NCBI GenBank assembly: GCA_944325185.1
Contig: CALUZA010000018.1
Coordinates: 56,098-120,097, forward strand
Direction: 5' to 3'
Source: Candidatus Gastranaerophilales bacterium
GTDB taxonomy: Bacteria; Cyanobacteriota; Vampirovibrionia; Gastranaerophilales; Gastranaerophilaceae
DNA length: 64,000 nucleotides
The notes below the pieces were generated by a model that did not search any database, was not told the origin of the DNA, and worked only from the letters and a program-made list of their open reading frames with translations. Positions 55,465 to 63,174 of this stretch are shown in pieces. Positions within the stretch are counted from its first letter, which is position 1. Every line of letters begins with the position of its first letter. Both the position numbers and the translations under genes were made by a program.

Positions 55465-55851
55465 TTAGTGACTTCGGCTAGGTCCTTTATGGTGATTGAG
55501 ATAAGGTGAATAATCCTGCTGTATAATGTCTCTATATTGGTTGTTATTTTTTAAATTCTGTAAAAATTTCATGATTTCATATCTGGCAAAAGCTTCTTCG
55601 TTATCTTCATCTGTTTCTGATAATATTGATGAAATTTCTTTATACCATTGAGGAAGCTTGCAAGATGTTGATTTGGCTTGATTTTCTACTCCCATTAGAA
55701 AAGTTTCAAGTTCTTTTTTTGAAATTTTATAATTTAAATAGTCGTTTATGTAGCCAATTGTTGCGTTTTCAATATCTTTATTTTTTTTATTTTTTTTATT
55801 GAAGGATAAATATGGGTTCGATATATTGTTTAGTCTTAGATTTATGTGCAT
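55465..55851 (-). CDS. Hypothetical polar protein, 128 aa
   Basis: No family recognised. It begins MHINLRLNNISNPYLSFNKK, then a Lys/Asn-rich stretch, followed by a helical region (YLNYKISKKELETFLMGVEN) and an acidic segment (LSETDEDNEEAFARYEIMKF). It lacks a signal peptide or TM helix. AAGGAAA supports the ATG. It is 39 bases downstream of the 428-aa gene and probably in the same unit. Confidence 0.65.
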   Translation of the reverse strand: MHINLRLNNISNPYLSFNKKNKKNKDIENATIGYINDYLNYKISKKELETFLMGVENQAKSTSCKLPQWYKEISSILSETDEDNEEAFARYEIMKFLQNLKNNNQYRDIIQQDYSPYLNHHKGPSRSH

Positions 55852-55890
55852 GTGTGTTTCCTTTTGTTGGATATAAAACACATAATAAAA

Positions 55891-57177
55891 TTAATTTGCT
55901 TCTTTAAAATACTTAAAAGGAATAAAATTTCTATTTACATCTTTTTCAGAAGAACCTTTGATTGTCACAAGTTTACCATCTTTATTGAATACAGCGTTTA
56001 TAAAATCATACTTGCCTTTATATGGAATTATCAATGACGTATTTCCGAGTGAAGTTTTTCCCCAAGGCAAATATAACCCTGCTGTTCCAAAAGAATCGTT
56101 TATTTGAGGATGGTGGCTTGTTGGTATTGATTGAGAATTTATGTTTTCTTGTATGCTGTCTAATATTTTTTTTATTTCATTAAAATCAATTGAACCATCT
56201 TCTTTTTTTCCGTATCTTTGAATCAGTCTGTGCATTACATGAATTGCCGAATAAGGTGAATCGTTAAAATTGTCAAATTTCAAGAATTTTTGTCCATCTT
56301 TTTCGGTTACTCTGATATTTAACGGACTAATAAAATCATAACTCTTTATTAAATCCAAGTATTTTTCTATATCTTCATATGTCAAAATAGTTTCAGCTTC
56401 TAGTCTTCCGTTTAAAGCTGAAGTATACAATTTGCATATTTTATTTTTTCTATCAACCATAAAGTTTGAAATTGTAAAAAGACTATCTTTTGCTTCTTGC
56501 AACGTAGATAAAGGCTTTAGAATTGGCCTTATTTCTAAATCCATTAATGCGGTATTTGCTTTTTGAGCTCCTTGAATTGCTTCTTGTAGCCCTCTTAAAA
56601 TATTTTCAAATATTATTGAGTCATCTTCGTTAAGAGCTGCTTTTTTTCTAAGATATTTTATTTGAGGTATGATTTTTTCGTAGTCTTTTGTTATTGGTGT
56701 ATCTTCACCATATTGTTTAAATAAATCTTGTAATCTGTTTATTGCAAATTCTATATTGGAGCAATATCTGTTATATTTGGCAATTTCAGTGGATTTTCTT
56801 GCTTGTATACTATCGGATAATTTTAAAAGACCTTCTTCATCAATGTAAAATTCTTCTCCGTTTGAAGATAATATTTTACATAAGTTTTTAAAACTAATTT
56901 TTTGTGGCGTATCCGAATCCAGATATACCCTTCTTCTTGTTAGTTGATTTGCCGCATTATAAAAATAGGTTTTAACTGCTCCTGTAATTTTGCTTGTGAC
57001 GGGTATATTTAATGTTTGCACAAACCCCCAAGGTGTTTTTCCGGTAAAAGAAATATCTCTTTTATTTGATTTTTCAAATGTATCTGGCTTACTTTTAAAG
57101 ATATATCTTTTATCTGTTGCACTGCTTTTAGGTTTGCTTGTTGAAAACTTTGATTCTGTTATAGAATTTAGCTCCAT
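55891..57177 (-). CDS. Hypothetical protein, 428 aa, ISFTG N-terminal motif
   Basis: No family recognised. A polar N-terminus of about 45 residues ends in DISFTGKTPWGF, followed by a predicted beta-rich segment, then long helices (about residues 150-300: YCSNIEFAINRLQDLFKQYG; IRPILKPLSTLQEAKDSLF), and a C-terminal mixed region rich in Tyr/Gly (FGTAGLYLPWGKTSLGNTSL). There is no signal peptide or TM helix. The gene is preceded by an AT-rich divergent promoter region shared with the RHH gene. Confidence 0.68.
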   Translation of the reverse strand: MELNSITESKFSTSKPKSSATDKRYIFKSKPDTFEKSNKRDISFTGKTPWGFVQTLNIPVTSKITGAVKTYFYNAANQLTRRRVYLDSDTPQKISFKNLCKILSSNGEEFYIDEEGLLKLSDSIQARKSTEIAKYNRYCSNIEFAINRLQDLFKQYGEDTPITKDYEKIIPQIKYLRKKAALNEDDSIIFENILRGLQEAIQGAQKANTALMDLEIRPILKPLSTLQEAKDSLFTISNFMVDRKNKICKLYTSALNGRLEAETILTYEDIEKYLDLIKSYDFISPLNIRVTEKDGQKFLKFDNFNDSPYSAIHVMHRLIQRYGKKEDGSIDFNEIKKILDSIQENINSQSIPTSHHPQINDSFGTAGLYLPWGKTSLGNTSLIIPYKGKYDFINAVFNKDGKLVTIKGSSEKDVNRNFIPFKYFKEAN

Positions 57178-57266
57178 ATAGTAATAAAGTTTCTTTTTTA
57201 AAATAAATTGCTTACATTTAACTTTAAAAATATGCTATAATACAATCGTAGTTTGTGGAGAATTTT

Positions 57267-57455
57267 ATGGCTCGTATTTTAATTTCAATGAAAGATAATT
57301 TTTTAAAAACCATAGATGAGCTTGCAATAAAAGAACAAAGAACTCGTTCAGAATTTGTGCGTGAAGCATTAAGGGAATATATCAAAAAATCAACAAAGGT
57401 TGCTCCAAAAAATGCTCAAAAAAATGCTGATATTTTAGAAAATTTACTAGACTAA
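57267..57455 (+). CDS. Ribbon-helix-helix (CopG/MetJ-type) DNA-binding protein
   Basis: A 62-aa protein. The ARILISMKDNFLKTIDELA strand and helix plus RTRSEFVREALREYIKK match the RHH fold, which binds DNA as a dimer through its beta-strand. ATG 57267 follows GGAG at 7 bases; the GTG at 57255 is discarded. No toxin partner lies next to it, so it is an orphan regulator. A TATAAT-type -10 (TGCTATAAT near 57240) precedes it. Confidence 0.85.
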   Translation: MARILISMKDNFLKTIDELAIKEQRTRSEFVREALREYIKKSTKVAPKNAQKNADILENLLD

Positions 57456-59003
57456 CTACATTGCTCTATATTTTGCAAGACTAATTAAATATATCTGTAT
57501 TTCTAATGGTTCAAGATTAAGTTTAAGCTTATTTTTTTCTGTTTTTGCATGTTCTTTTGCATTAATTATGGAAAATAAGTAATCTTTTTTTAAATAGTCA
57601 GATTTAACCTCTGCTTTTTGTGAATTTTTTTCATCTAATGAACCCACTACAATAAGTTCTCTATCAAAATTTTTGATTTTGTATGCAAAAACATTGTCAT
57701 TATTGGTGTTTAGCAATGAAAATTTGCCATCTTTAATTAAATCAGAATTTCTTTTTTTAAAGTTTATTGCTTTTAGGTATTGATTTTTTAATTTTGGATA
57801 TTTTCCATTTGGACTCGCATTTAAGTTAAAAATGTCAAACATACCCGAATGTACGAAATAATATTCGTCATCTGTGTATGTTTTTTGGGCTTTTTTGTTT
57901 TCGTAAGAGTATGTATAATCATCTCCTGTTGAAAAACCGTCAAGAAAATATGCGTTTTGTTTTAATGTTGCATTTAGCCATAAAACCATATTCCAGTAAT
58001 TTTCTCCTCTTAAAATGGGAGCTTGTTGGTCGTGTGTTGCAATAGCTGACATTATTGAAGAATTTTTGTTTCTTTTTAAAATTTTTTGATTTTTTTCAAT
58101 TTTTAAATCAAATTCTTTTTTTGTTTTGATACTTTTAAAATCACTCCAAGATCCATAATAGCAGTCAAATCCGGCAGCTAAAAGTTCATCTATTGAGGTA
58201 TAATGATTAATTATTCCTTTTGCCGGATTTTCCCATTCGGGATTAGCCTCTGCTAAAAATAAGAAGTCTTCATTTTTTTGTCTTGCATAAGTTATTAAAT
58301 TTTTCCAAAAAGCATAAGGTTTAATTGCTGCAACATCTGCTCTAATTCCGTCAAAACCAAGGTCTTGAGCAAGGTCAATGAAGTTTTTGAAGTTTTTTAA
58401 TACTTCATTGTTTAAAGTTTTGTCACGATTATAAATTTTAAATAACCTAACATCTGCCCAATCAGCAGGTACAAGTGATTCATTGTTTTTATCTTTTAAA
58501 AACCAGATGGGTTTTTTCAGACTTAAATCATATGAACCACAACAGGGTAAATCAATTATTGTTTTTAAACCCAATTTGTGAGCACAATCAATAAATTCTT
58601 TTGCTTCTTCGTATACGGTAGTTTCGTTGTTTATATCATCTAAAAAAGGACTTATTTCTGTAAAACTATCCATCGCATATAATGAGCCAGCTGTTCCAAG
58701 TGCTTTTAATTTCCCTGTTTTTGTAATTGGAAGAAGATAGATTGTATTAATACCTTCTTCTTTAAGAGATTTTAATTTATCTTTAGCGTTTAAGAAAGTG
58801 CCTGAAATATCTCCTTCTTGAACATCTATTATTCCGTTTGAATTTTTATCTGTTGCACCAAAATTTCTTATGTTTATTGTGTAAATTATTGCTTCGTTGT
58901 TTTTAAAAAGTTCTCTAAGGCTAACATTTGCTTCGTTTCCAAAAGCTAAATTGCCTGACATAAAAAAACTAAATAATCCTATAATAGCCGTAATTCTTTT
59001 CAT
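57456..59003 (-). CDS. Secreted alpha-amylase family (GH13) protein
   Basis: A 515-aa protein with a signal peptide (residues about 1-22, LAFG at the cleavage) and a GH13 barrel (about 45-430). Catalytic Asp (FDGIRADVAA), Glu (FLFLAEANPEW) and the HD pair (AIATHDQQAP) are present. Conserved region I, normally DxxxNH, reads IDLPCCGSYD, so its His is missing and specificity is probably unusual. A C-terminal beta domain follows. It would act on extracytoplasmic alpha-glucan, complementing the cytosolic GH57 enzyme. Confidence 0.86.
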   Translation of the reverse strand: MKRITAIIGLFSFFMSGNLAFGNEANVSLRELFKNNEAIIYTINIRNFGATDKNSNGIIDVQEGDISGTFLNAKDKLKSLKEEGINTIYLLPITKTGKLKALGTAGSLYAMDSFTEISPFLDDINNETTVYEEAKEFIDCAHKLGLKTIIDLPCCGSYDLSLKKPIWFLKDKNNESLVPADWADVRLFKIYNRDKTLNNEVLKNFKNFIDLAQDLGFDGIRADVAAIKPYAFWKNLITYARQKNEDFLFLAEANPEWENPAKGIINHYTSIDELLAAGFDCYYGSWSDFKSIKTKKEFDLKIEKNQKILKRNKNSSIMSAIATHDQQAPILRGENYWNMVLWLNATLKQNAYFLDGFSTGDDYTYSYENKKAQKTYTDDEYYFVHSGMFDIFNLNASPNGKYPKLKNQYLKAINFKKRNSDLIKDGKFSLLNTNNDNVFAYKIKNFDRELIVVGSLDEKNSQKAEVKSDYLKKDYLFSIINAKEHAKTEKNKLKLNLEPLEIQIYLISLAKYRAM

Positions 59004-59085
59004 AATATAAAAGTATATAGTAAAAACAAATTTATTGTATAATGTAATAGTATTAGGTTTTATTAGGTTTAAAAGCGGAATTTAT

Positions 59086-61296
59086 ATGAAAAAATTTTAT
59101 AATATATTTAAAAATGAGGACATTTTTCATTCTTCAAAACCTGCGTCTATAAGCGCGTTTTTGTTGGTTGCAATTATTTTGACAGCATTGCTTTCAATAA
59201 GATACTATCTTTATCAAAACATTATTACTAACGGCATTGCGCAAAAAACAATATATGCAAAAAATAGTTTTGAAGTTGTTGATAAACAAAGAACAGAATT
59301 GATAAAGCGTGAAGTTGCAAATAAAATTCGTCCTGTTGTTGCGCCTGTTGAAGGAGATTATATAAAGATAGATTTACAAAAAGCAATAGATGACATTGAG
59401 AGGATTAAAAAAGATAATAAAACATATCAAACAAAACAAAAAGAACTTTCGGATCTCCTTGAAATAAACGATGCCGAAAGAAAAAATAAAGCAATTGCCT
59501 TTATACTTTCAACTTCTGAAGCTAATTTAACATCTGCCTTTACTAACACTAAATTTGTCTTGAATGAGCTTTTGAATGTTGGGGTTTTTGATACGGATGT
59601 TTCAAATTTTATAACTGATAGCTACATAGATAAAGCACTTGGTATGCATATTAAAAAAACTCAATACCCCTTAATTATAGGCTTAATTGAGCACTGTGTA
59701 GTTCCAAATCTAATTATAGATGAATATGCAACGGAAATTGCAAGAAAAAATGCAAAAAACGCTGTTAAACCTTATGTTGTATCTTTTAAAAAGGGTGATA
59801 AGATTTTAACCTTAGGTGAAAAAGTAACCCAATTAAAAAAAGATGCACTAAAACAATCCGGATACAATGCTTTCGAATTAAATAGAGACGGTGTTATCGG
59901 GATTTTTGCTCTTGTGTGTTTATCTATGTATTCTTTGATACTTTATATAAAAAAATATGAAAAAAAATACTATACTCCAAGATATATGGCTTATGTTGCA
60001 ATGTCGTCGATTATATTGACCTATGTTTGCATTTTAATATCTAATTCGGGATATGTGTCAAATTATCTTATGCCATTCGCTGCGTTTACAATGATTTTAG
60101 CGATTTTTACAAATCCTATTTTGTCATTTTTGGTTTCGATTTTGATGCTTGGAATATTGTCTATTACTTTATTTTTTGATTCTCAAATTTTTTACGTATT
60201 TATTTGTGCAATATTATCATCCAGTTATCTTGTTTCAAAAATGTCATATTCAAAGCGTATGGATATTATTTGGTGCGGAATTCAAATCGGCATAGTTATG
60301 TTTTTTGCAATGTTGTTTGTTTCGCTTTTTGAAGTTCAAACAGAAGCACTTACAAGGTTAATTCATTTTCAACCGCAAAATCCAGTTTTGGGTTTGATTA
60401 ACGGTTTAATATCTTCAATGATAGCAATGTTTTTAATTCCCATAATTGAAAAAATATGTAAAATAGTTTCGCCTTATGCTTTAATTGAGCTTGCAGATCA
60501 AAATCAAGAGCTTTTATCAAAAATGAGAAGCTCTGCACCGGGAACTTTTCACCATTCACTTATGGTTGCAAACTTATGTGAAGCAGCTGCTGCAGCAATA
60601 GGTGCAGATTCAATTTTGGCACGTGTCGGAGCTTTTTATCATGATATAGGTAAACTTCAAAGGCCATTGTTTTTTATAGAAAATCAATCATATTTTGGAG
60701 TTGAAAATCCCCATACAACACTTACTCCTCGTCAAAGTAAGATGGTTATTACTTTGCACACCAAAGATGGAGTCGAAATGGCAAAAAAATACGGTTTGCC
60801 TCAAGTTGTAATTGATTTTATTCAACAGCACCATGGTGAAAGTTTGGCGGGTCATTTTTATAATAAGGCTATTGAACAAGAAGGAGCGGAAAATGTTCAA
60901 GAAGGTCAATTTAGATATCCCGGTCCAAAACCGCAAACAAAAGAAACTGCTATATTAATGCTTGCTGACGCACTTGAAAGTGCTGTCCGTTCCTTGAAAA
61001 AGCCGACTCAAGAGGAAATTGAAGCTATTGTTAATAAAATATTTACCGAAAGACTTAATGACGGACAATTATCGGATAGTCCTTTAACGTTGAAGGATAT
61101 TAAAATTATTGCTATGACTTTTAATAAGATTCTTCGTGGAATGCAACATGAAAGAATTAAATATCAAGAAAGAGTGATAAACGAAATAACTGATAAAAAT
61201 AAAATAACAATTCAAAATCCGGCAGATGATGAATTTGAAAGAAAAATACAAGAGCTTCAACAAAAGGCGCAAAAGAAAGAAGAAGATGAAAACTAG
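59086..61296 (+). CDS. pgpH: 7TMR-HDED/HD-GYP-type phosphohydrolase (PgpH/YqfF family)
   Basis: A 736-aa membrane protein: TM1 (about residues 20-42), an extracytoplasmic HDED-like domain (about 50-265), about seven helices (270-470) and a cytosolic HD domain (about 500-690). The metal site is seen in FHHSLMVANLCEAAAA and AFYHDIGKLQRP. PgpH hydrolyses cyclic di-AMP in Listeria; that activity is inferred. ATG 59086 follows GCGGAA. It overlaps ybeY, forming the conserved pgpH-ybeY-dgkA order. Confidence 0.93.
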   Translation: MKKFYNIFKNEDIFHSSKPASISAFLLVAIILTALLSIRYYLYQNIITNGIAQKTIYAKNSFEVVDKQRTELIKREVANKIRPVVAPVEGDYIKIDLQKAIDDIERIKKDNKTYQTKQKELSDLLEINDAERKNKAIAFILSTSEANLTSAFTNTKFVLNELLNVGVFDTDVSNFITDSYIDKALGMHIKKTQYPLIIGLIEHCVVPNLIIDEYATEIARKNAKNAVKPYVVSFKKGDKILTLGEKVTQLKKDALKQSGYNAFELNRDGVIGIFALVCLSMYSLILYIKKYEKKYYTPRYMAYVAMSSIILTYVCILISNSGYVSNYLMPFAAFTMILAIFTNPILSFLVSILMLGILSITLFFDSQIFYVFICAILSSSYLVSKMSYSKRMDIIWCGIQIGIVMFFAMLFVSLFEVQTEALTRLIHFQPQNPVLGLINGLISSMIAMFLIPIIEKICKIVSPYALIELADQNQELLSKMRSSAPGTFHHSLMVANLCEAAAAAIGADSILARVGAFYHDIGKLQRPLFFIENQSYFGVENPHTTLTPRQSKMVITLHTKDGVEMAKKYGLPQVVIDFIQQHHGESLAGHFYNKAIEQEGAENVQEGQFRYPGPKPQTKETAILMLADALESAVRSLKKPTQEEIEAIVNKIFTERLNDGQLSDSPLTLKDIKIIAMTFNKILRGMQHERIKYQERVINEITDKNKITIQNPADDEFERKIQELQQKAQKKEEDEN

Positions 61297-61777
61297 TTTC
61301 ACTTTAACAAAAATTGATGATATTAATCTTAAAAAATATAATATAATTTTAAAAAATTATAAAGATGACATAAAAAAAATGTTGGAGATTATTCTTGGGT
61401 GCGATTGCCTTAAAAGCAGTAAAATTTTTTCATCTTTAATTTCAAAAATTCGTTTTGATGTTTCATTTTGTAATGATGAAACAATAAGACAAATAAACAG
61501 AGATTATAGAAATAAAGACAAGGCGACAGATGTTATAACTTTTTCTTTGTTTTACGATGATGTTAATTCACAAGTGCATAGAAAAACTGCGGATTTAGGA
61601 CAGATTATTGTTTCTGTTGAAACGGCCGAAAAACAAAGACAAAATAATGATTTAAGAAAAGAGATTTTAACGTTAATTTGTCATGGAATTTTGCATTTAA
61701 TCGGATTTGACCATTTAACAAAAAAGGATTACGATTTTGTTGTAGGGGTTCAAAATAAAGTCATTGAGGAATTATGA
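61286..61777 (+). CDS. ybeY: Endoribonuclease YbeY
   Basis: A 163-aa zinc-dependent rRNA-processing endonuclease. The metal signature HGILHLIGFDHL is complete, and NRDYRNKDKATDVITFSL is the conserved upstream block. ATG 61286 is chosen after AAAGAAGAAG, 11 bases before the pgpH stop. A Lys-rich N-terminal region (about residues 1-40) is slightly long. It overlaps dgkA by 4 bases. Confidence 0.95.
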   Translation: MKTSFTLTKIDDINLKKYNIILKNYKDDIKKMLEIILGCDCLKSSKIFSSLISKIRFDVSFCNDETIRQINRDYRNKDKATDVITFSLFYDDVNSQVHRKTADLGQIIVSVETAEKQRQNNDLRKEILTLICHGILHLIGFDHLTKKDYDFVVGVQNKVIEEL

Positions 61778-62154
61778 ATAAATTTCAATCAAGAAATTTT
61801 CAAAAAAGTTTGATGTATGCGCTAAACGGATTGAGGCTTGCTTTTCGTTCGCAAAGAAATTTTAGAAAGCATCTTTTGATTGCTTTTTTAACTTTTTCTG
61901 TTGCGTTTTTTTTAAGAGTTTCAATAGTTGAATTTTGCATAATTATTTTTGCAAACACTTTTGTTCTTGTGATGGAGATGATTAATTCTGTTGTGGAATT
62001 TGTTATTGACGCTTATTATAAAAATAAATGGGCAAAGCTTGCAAAACTTTCAAAAGATATTGCAGCAGGTTCGGTTCTTTTATCGGCATGTGCAAGTGTT
62101 GTTATTTCGTTTTTGATATATGGCAGTAAAATTTATGAACTATATTATAAATAA
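61774..62154 (+). CDS. dgkA: Diacylglycerol/undecaprenol kinase
   Basis: A 126-aa integral-membrane kinase with three TM helices. It phosphorylates undecaprenol or diacylglycerol with ATP. The N-terminal FRSQRNFRKHLLIAF and the MEMINSVVEFVID/SKDIAAGSVLLSA block are diagnostic of the small DgkA family. The Gram-positive-like arrangement with ybeY suggests the undecaprenol version (recycling the uppS product). Confidence 0.94.
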   Translation: MNKFQSRNFQKSLMYALNGLRLAFRSQRNFRKHLLIAFLTFSVAFFLRVSIVEFCIIIFANTFVLVMEMINSVVEFVIDAYYKNKWAKLAKLSKDIAAGSVLLSACASVVISFLIYGSKIYELYYK

Positions 62155-62163
62155 GGAGCAAAT

Positions 62164-62589
62164 ATGGAAAAAAGTTTTATATCATTAGCCCCCGAATATT
62201 TTAAAGGGGGGTATTCGTGTTCTGAATCTATTGCAAGAGCGGCAGTTGAGTTGGGTTTAGCGGGCGATGATTTTGTATCTATTGCTACATCTTTCTCTGG
62301 AGGTATGGGTGAAAGATGTTTGTGCGGTGCTGTTGCTGGTTCTCAAATGGTTTTAGGCTTATTGCATGGTAAAAATAAAGATAATACAGCAAGAACATTG
62401 GCAAAAGAGTTTTATGCTCGTTTTGTAAAAAATCATAAAGTCGCTTGTTGCAAAGTTTTATCGGCAGGTTTTAAAGACTTTCATTCTCCCGAAAGAAGAT
62501 TGCATTGCGTGAATATTGTTGCTGAGTGTGCTGCGATTTTAGATGAAATGCTGTCTGAAATAAAAGAAGGTACATTAATAAGTAAATAA
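62164..62589 (+). CDS. C_GCAxxG_C_C family redox-type protein
   Basis: A 141-aa protein with GYSCSESIARAA near the N-terminus, CLCGAVAGSQMVLGLLHG in the middle (the C-GCAxxG pattern) and conserved Cys pairs downstream (ACCKVL, RLHC). These proteins probably bind a metal or cluster; function is not established. It has a strong ribosome-binding site (AAGGAG) and follows dgkA by 9 bases. Its last codon abuts the first copy of the 18-bp repeat. Confidence 0.87.
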   Translation: MEKSFISLAPEYFKGGYSCSESIARAAVELGLAGDDFVSIATSFSGGMGERCLCGAVAGSQMVLGLLHGKNKDNTARTLAKEFYARFVKNHKVACCKVLSAGFKDFHSPERRLHCVNIVAECAAILDEMLSEIKEGTLISK

Positions 62590-62605
62590 TTTACATATTA
62601 ATGTA
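62588..62605. repeat. 18-bp repeat, copy 1, with palindromic core
   Basis: Its sequence is identical to 63047-63064; the core TACAT-ATTA-ATGTA is an inverted repeat. It lies at the 3' end of both convergent genes, overlapping the last two bases of the C_GCAxxG_C_C stop codon. Confidence 0.85.
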
Positions 62606-62607
62606 TA

Positions 62608-63012
62608 TTACATGAAAGCGACTTTGATACCGTTTAAAGTTTGGATTAAATTATCAATAGAAGCTATATCGCCGTTTTTCGCTTTTATAAATTTTAAAAG
62701 CAGGTCTTTTGTTGTTGGATTTTCAAGCAATTTAGCAATTTGCTCTGCTTCTTCTTTTGTAAAATTGTAATTATTTTCTAATATTTCATTTAGAATAAGT
62801 TTTTCATATATGCTGCCATATCCTGTTAGAAGCCAGTTTATATTTACATTTAATTTTTCCGATAAAAGCTTCAGGAATTTTTCATTTGGAGGGTTCTCGT
62901 TTCTTTCGTATCCTCCTATTGTTCTAACGGGAATATTTAAAATTTCCGCAAGTTTTTTTGCTGTTAATTTCTTATCTTGTCTTATAAACTTTAATCTTTC
63001 GCCAATTGACAT
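62608..63012 (-). CDS. CI-like XRE-family repressor
   Basis: A 134-aa regulator: HTH_3 domain (about residues 4-62, KKLTAKKLAEILNIPVRTIGGYERNEN, with the NINWLLTGYG block typical of phage-type repressors), then a helical C-terminal domain (about 70-134, FTKEEAEQIAKLLENP). No LexA/CI protease domain is present. It is transcribed away from the Cys-rich pilin-like gene; an 18-bp palindrome-containing repeat lies in the divergent promoter region and another beyond its 3' end. It is the best candidate regulator of the gene at 63175. Confidence 0.88.
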   Translation of the reverse strand: MSIGERLKFIRQDKKLTAKKLAEILNIPVRTIGGYERNENPPNEKFLKLLSEKLNVNINWLLTGYGSIYEKLILNEILENNYNFTKEEAEQIAKLLENPTTKDLLLKFIKAKNGDIASIDNLIQTLNGIKVAFM

Positions 63013-63040
63013 ATTTAATAACTAATCTATGTAATACCAG

Positions 63041-63069
63041 TTGACAAATTTACATATTAATGTAATAAT
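63041..63069 (+). promoter_or_regulatory. Sigma-70 promoter with operator in the spacer
   Basis: TTGACA (63041-63046), 17 bases, AATAAT (63064-63069). The spacer is the second copy of the 18-bp repeat. It reads toward the pilin-like gene at 63175. The same TTGACA reads TTGTCA on the other strand, giving a possible -35 for the repressor. Confidence 0.72.
63047..63064. repeat. 18-bp repeat, copy 2, operator candidate
   Basis: AATTTACATATTAATGTA, identical to 62588-62605; its TACAT/ATGTA arms make a palindrome of the size bound by XRE dimers. It sits between -35 and -10 of the 63175 promoter. Confidence 0.8.
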
Positions 63070-63075
63070 TAATTT

Positions 63076-63137
63076 AACACAATAAACTTGTCTACAACAT
63101 GTTACCACAAAAGCAGTATTAGCTTTTTTATTGTGTT
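63076..63137 (+). promoter_or_regulatory. Structured leader with nested hairpins
   Basis: AACACAATAAA (63076-63086) and TTTATTGTGTT (63127-63137) are perfect 11-bp complements. Inside the loop AAAAGC and GCTTTT (63109-63127) form a small stem followed by a T run, like an attenuator; the two structures compete for a few T residues. This is in the 5' leader of the 63175 gene. Apart from the operator and promoter it is all I see in the gap 63013-63174. Confidence 0.45.
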
Positions 63138-63174
63138 GCTTAATTTACAAAACTTACAAAAATTTAAAGGTTGT

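Noticed and set aside
57267..57455. Toxin-antitoxin pair
   Set aside because: The RHH protein has no adjacent small toxin gene on its strand; the neighbour is a GH13 enzyme on the other strand.
62588..63064. Reading the 18-bp repeats as attachment sites of an integrated element
   Set aside because: No integrase, transposase or phage gene lies between or beside them; an operator reading explains at least the second copy. Kept only as an alternative.
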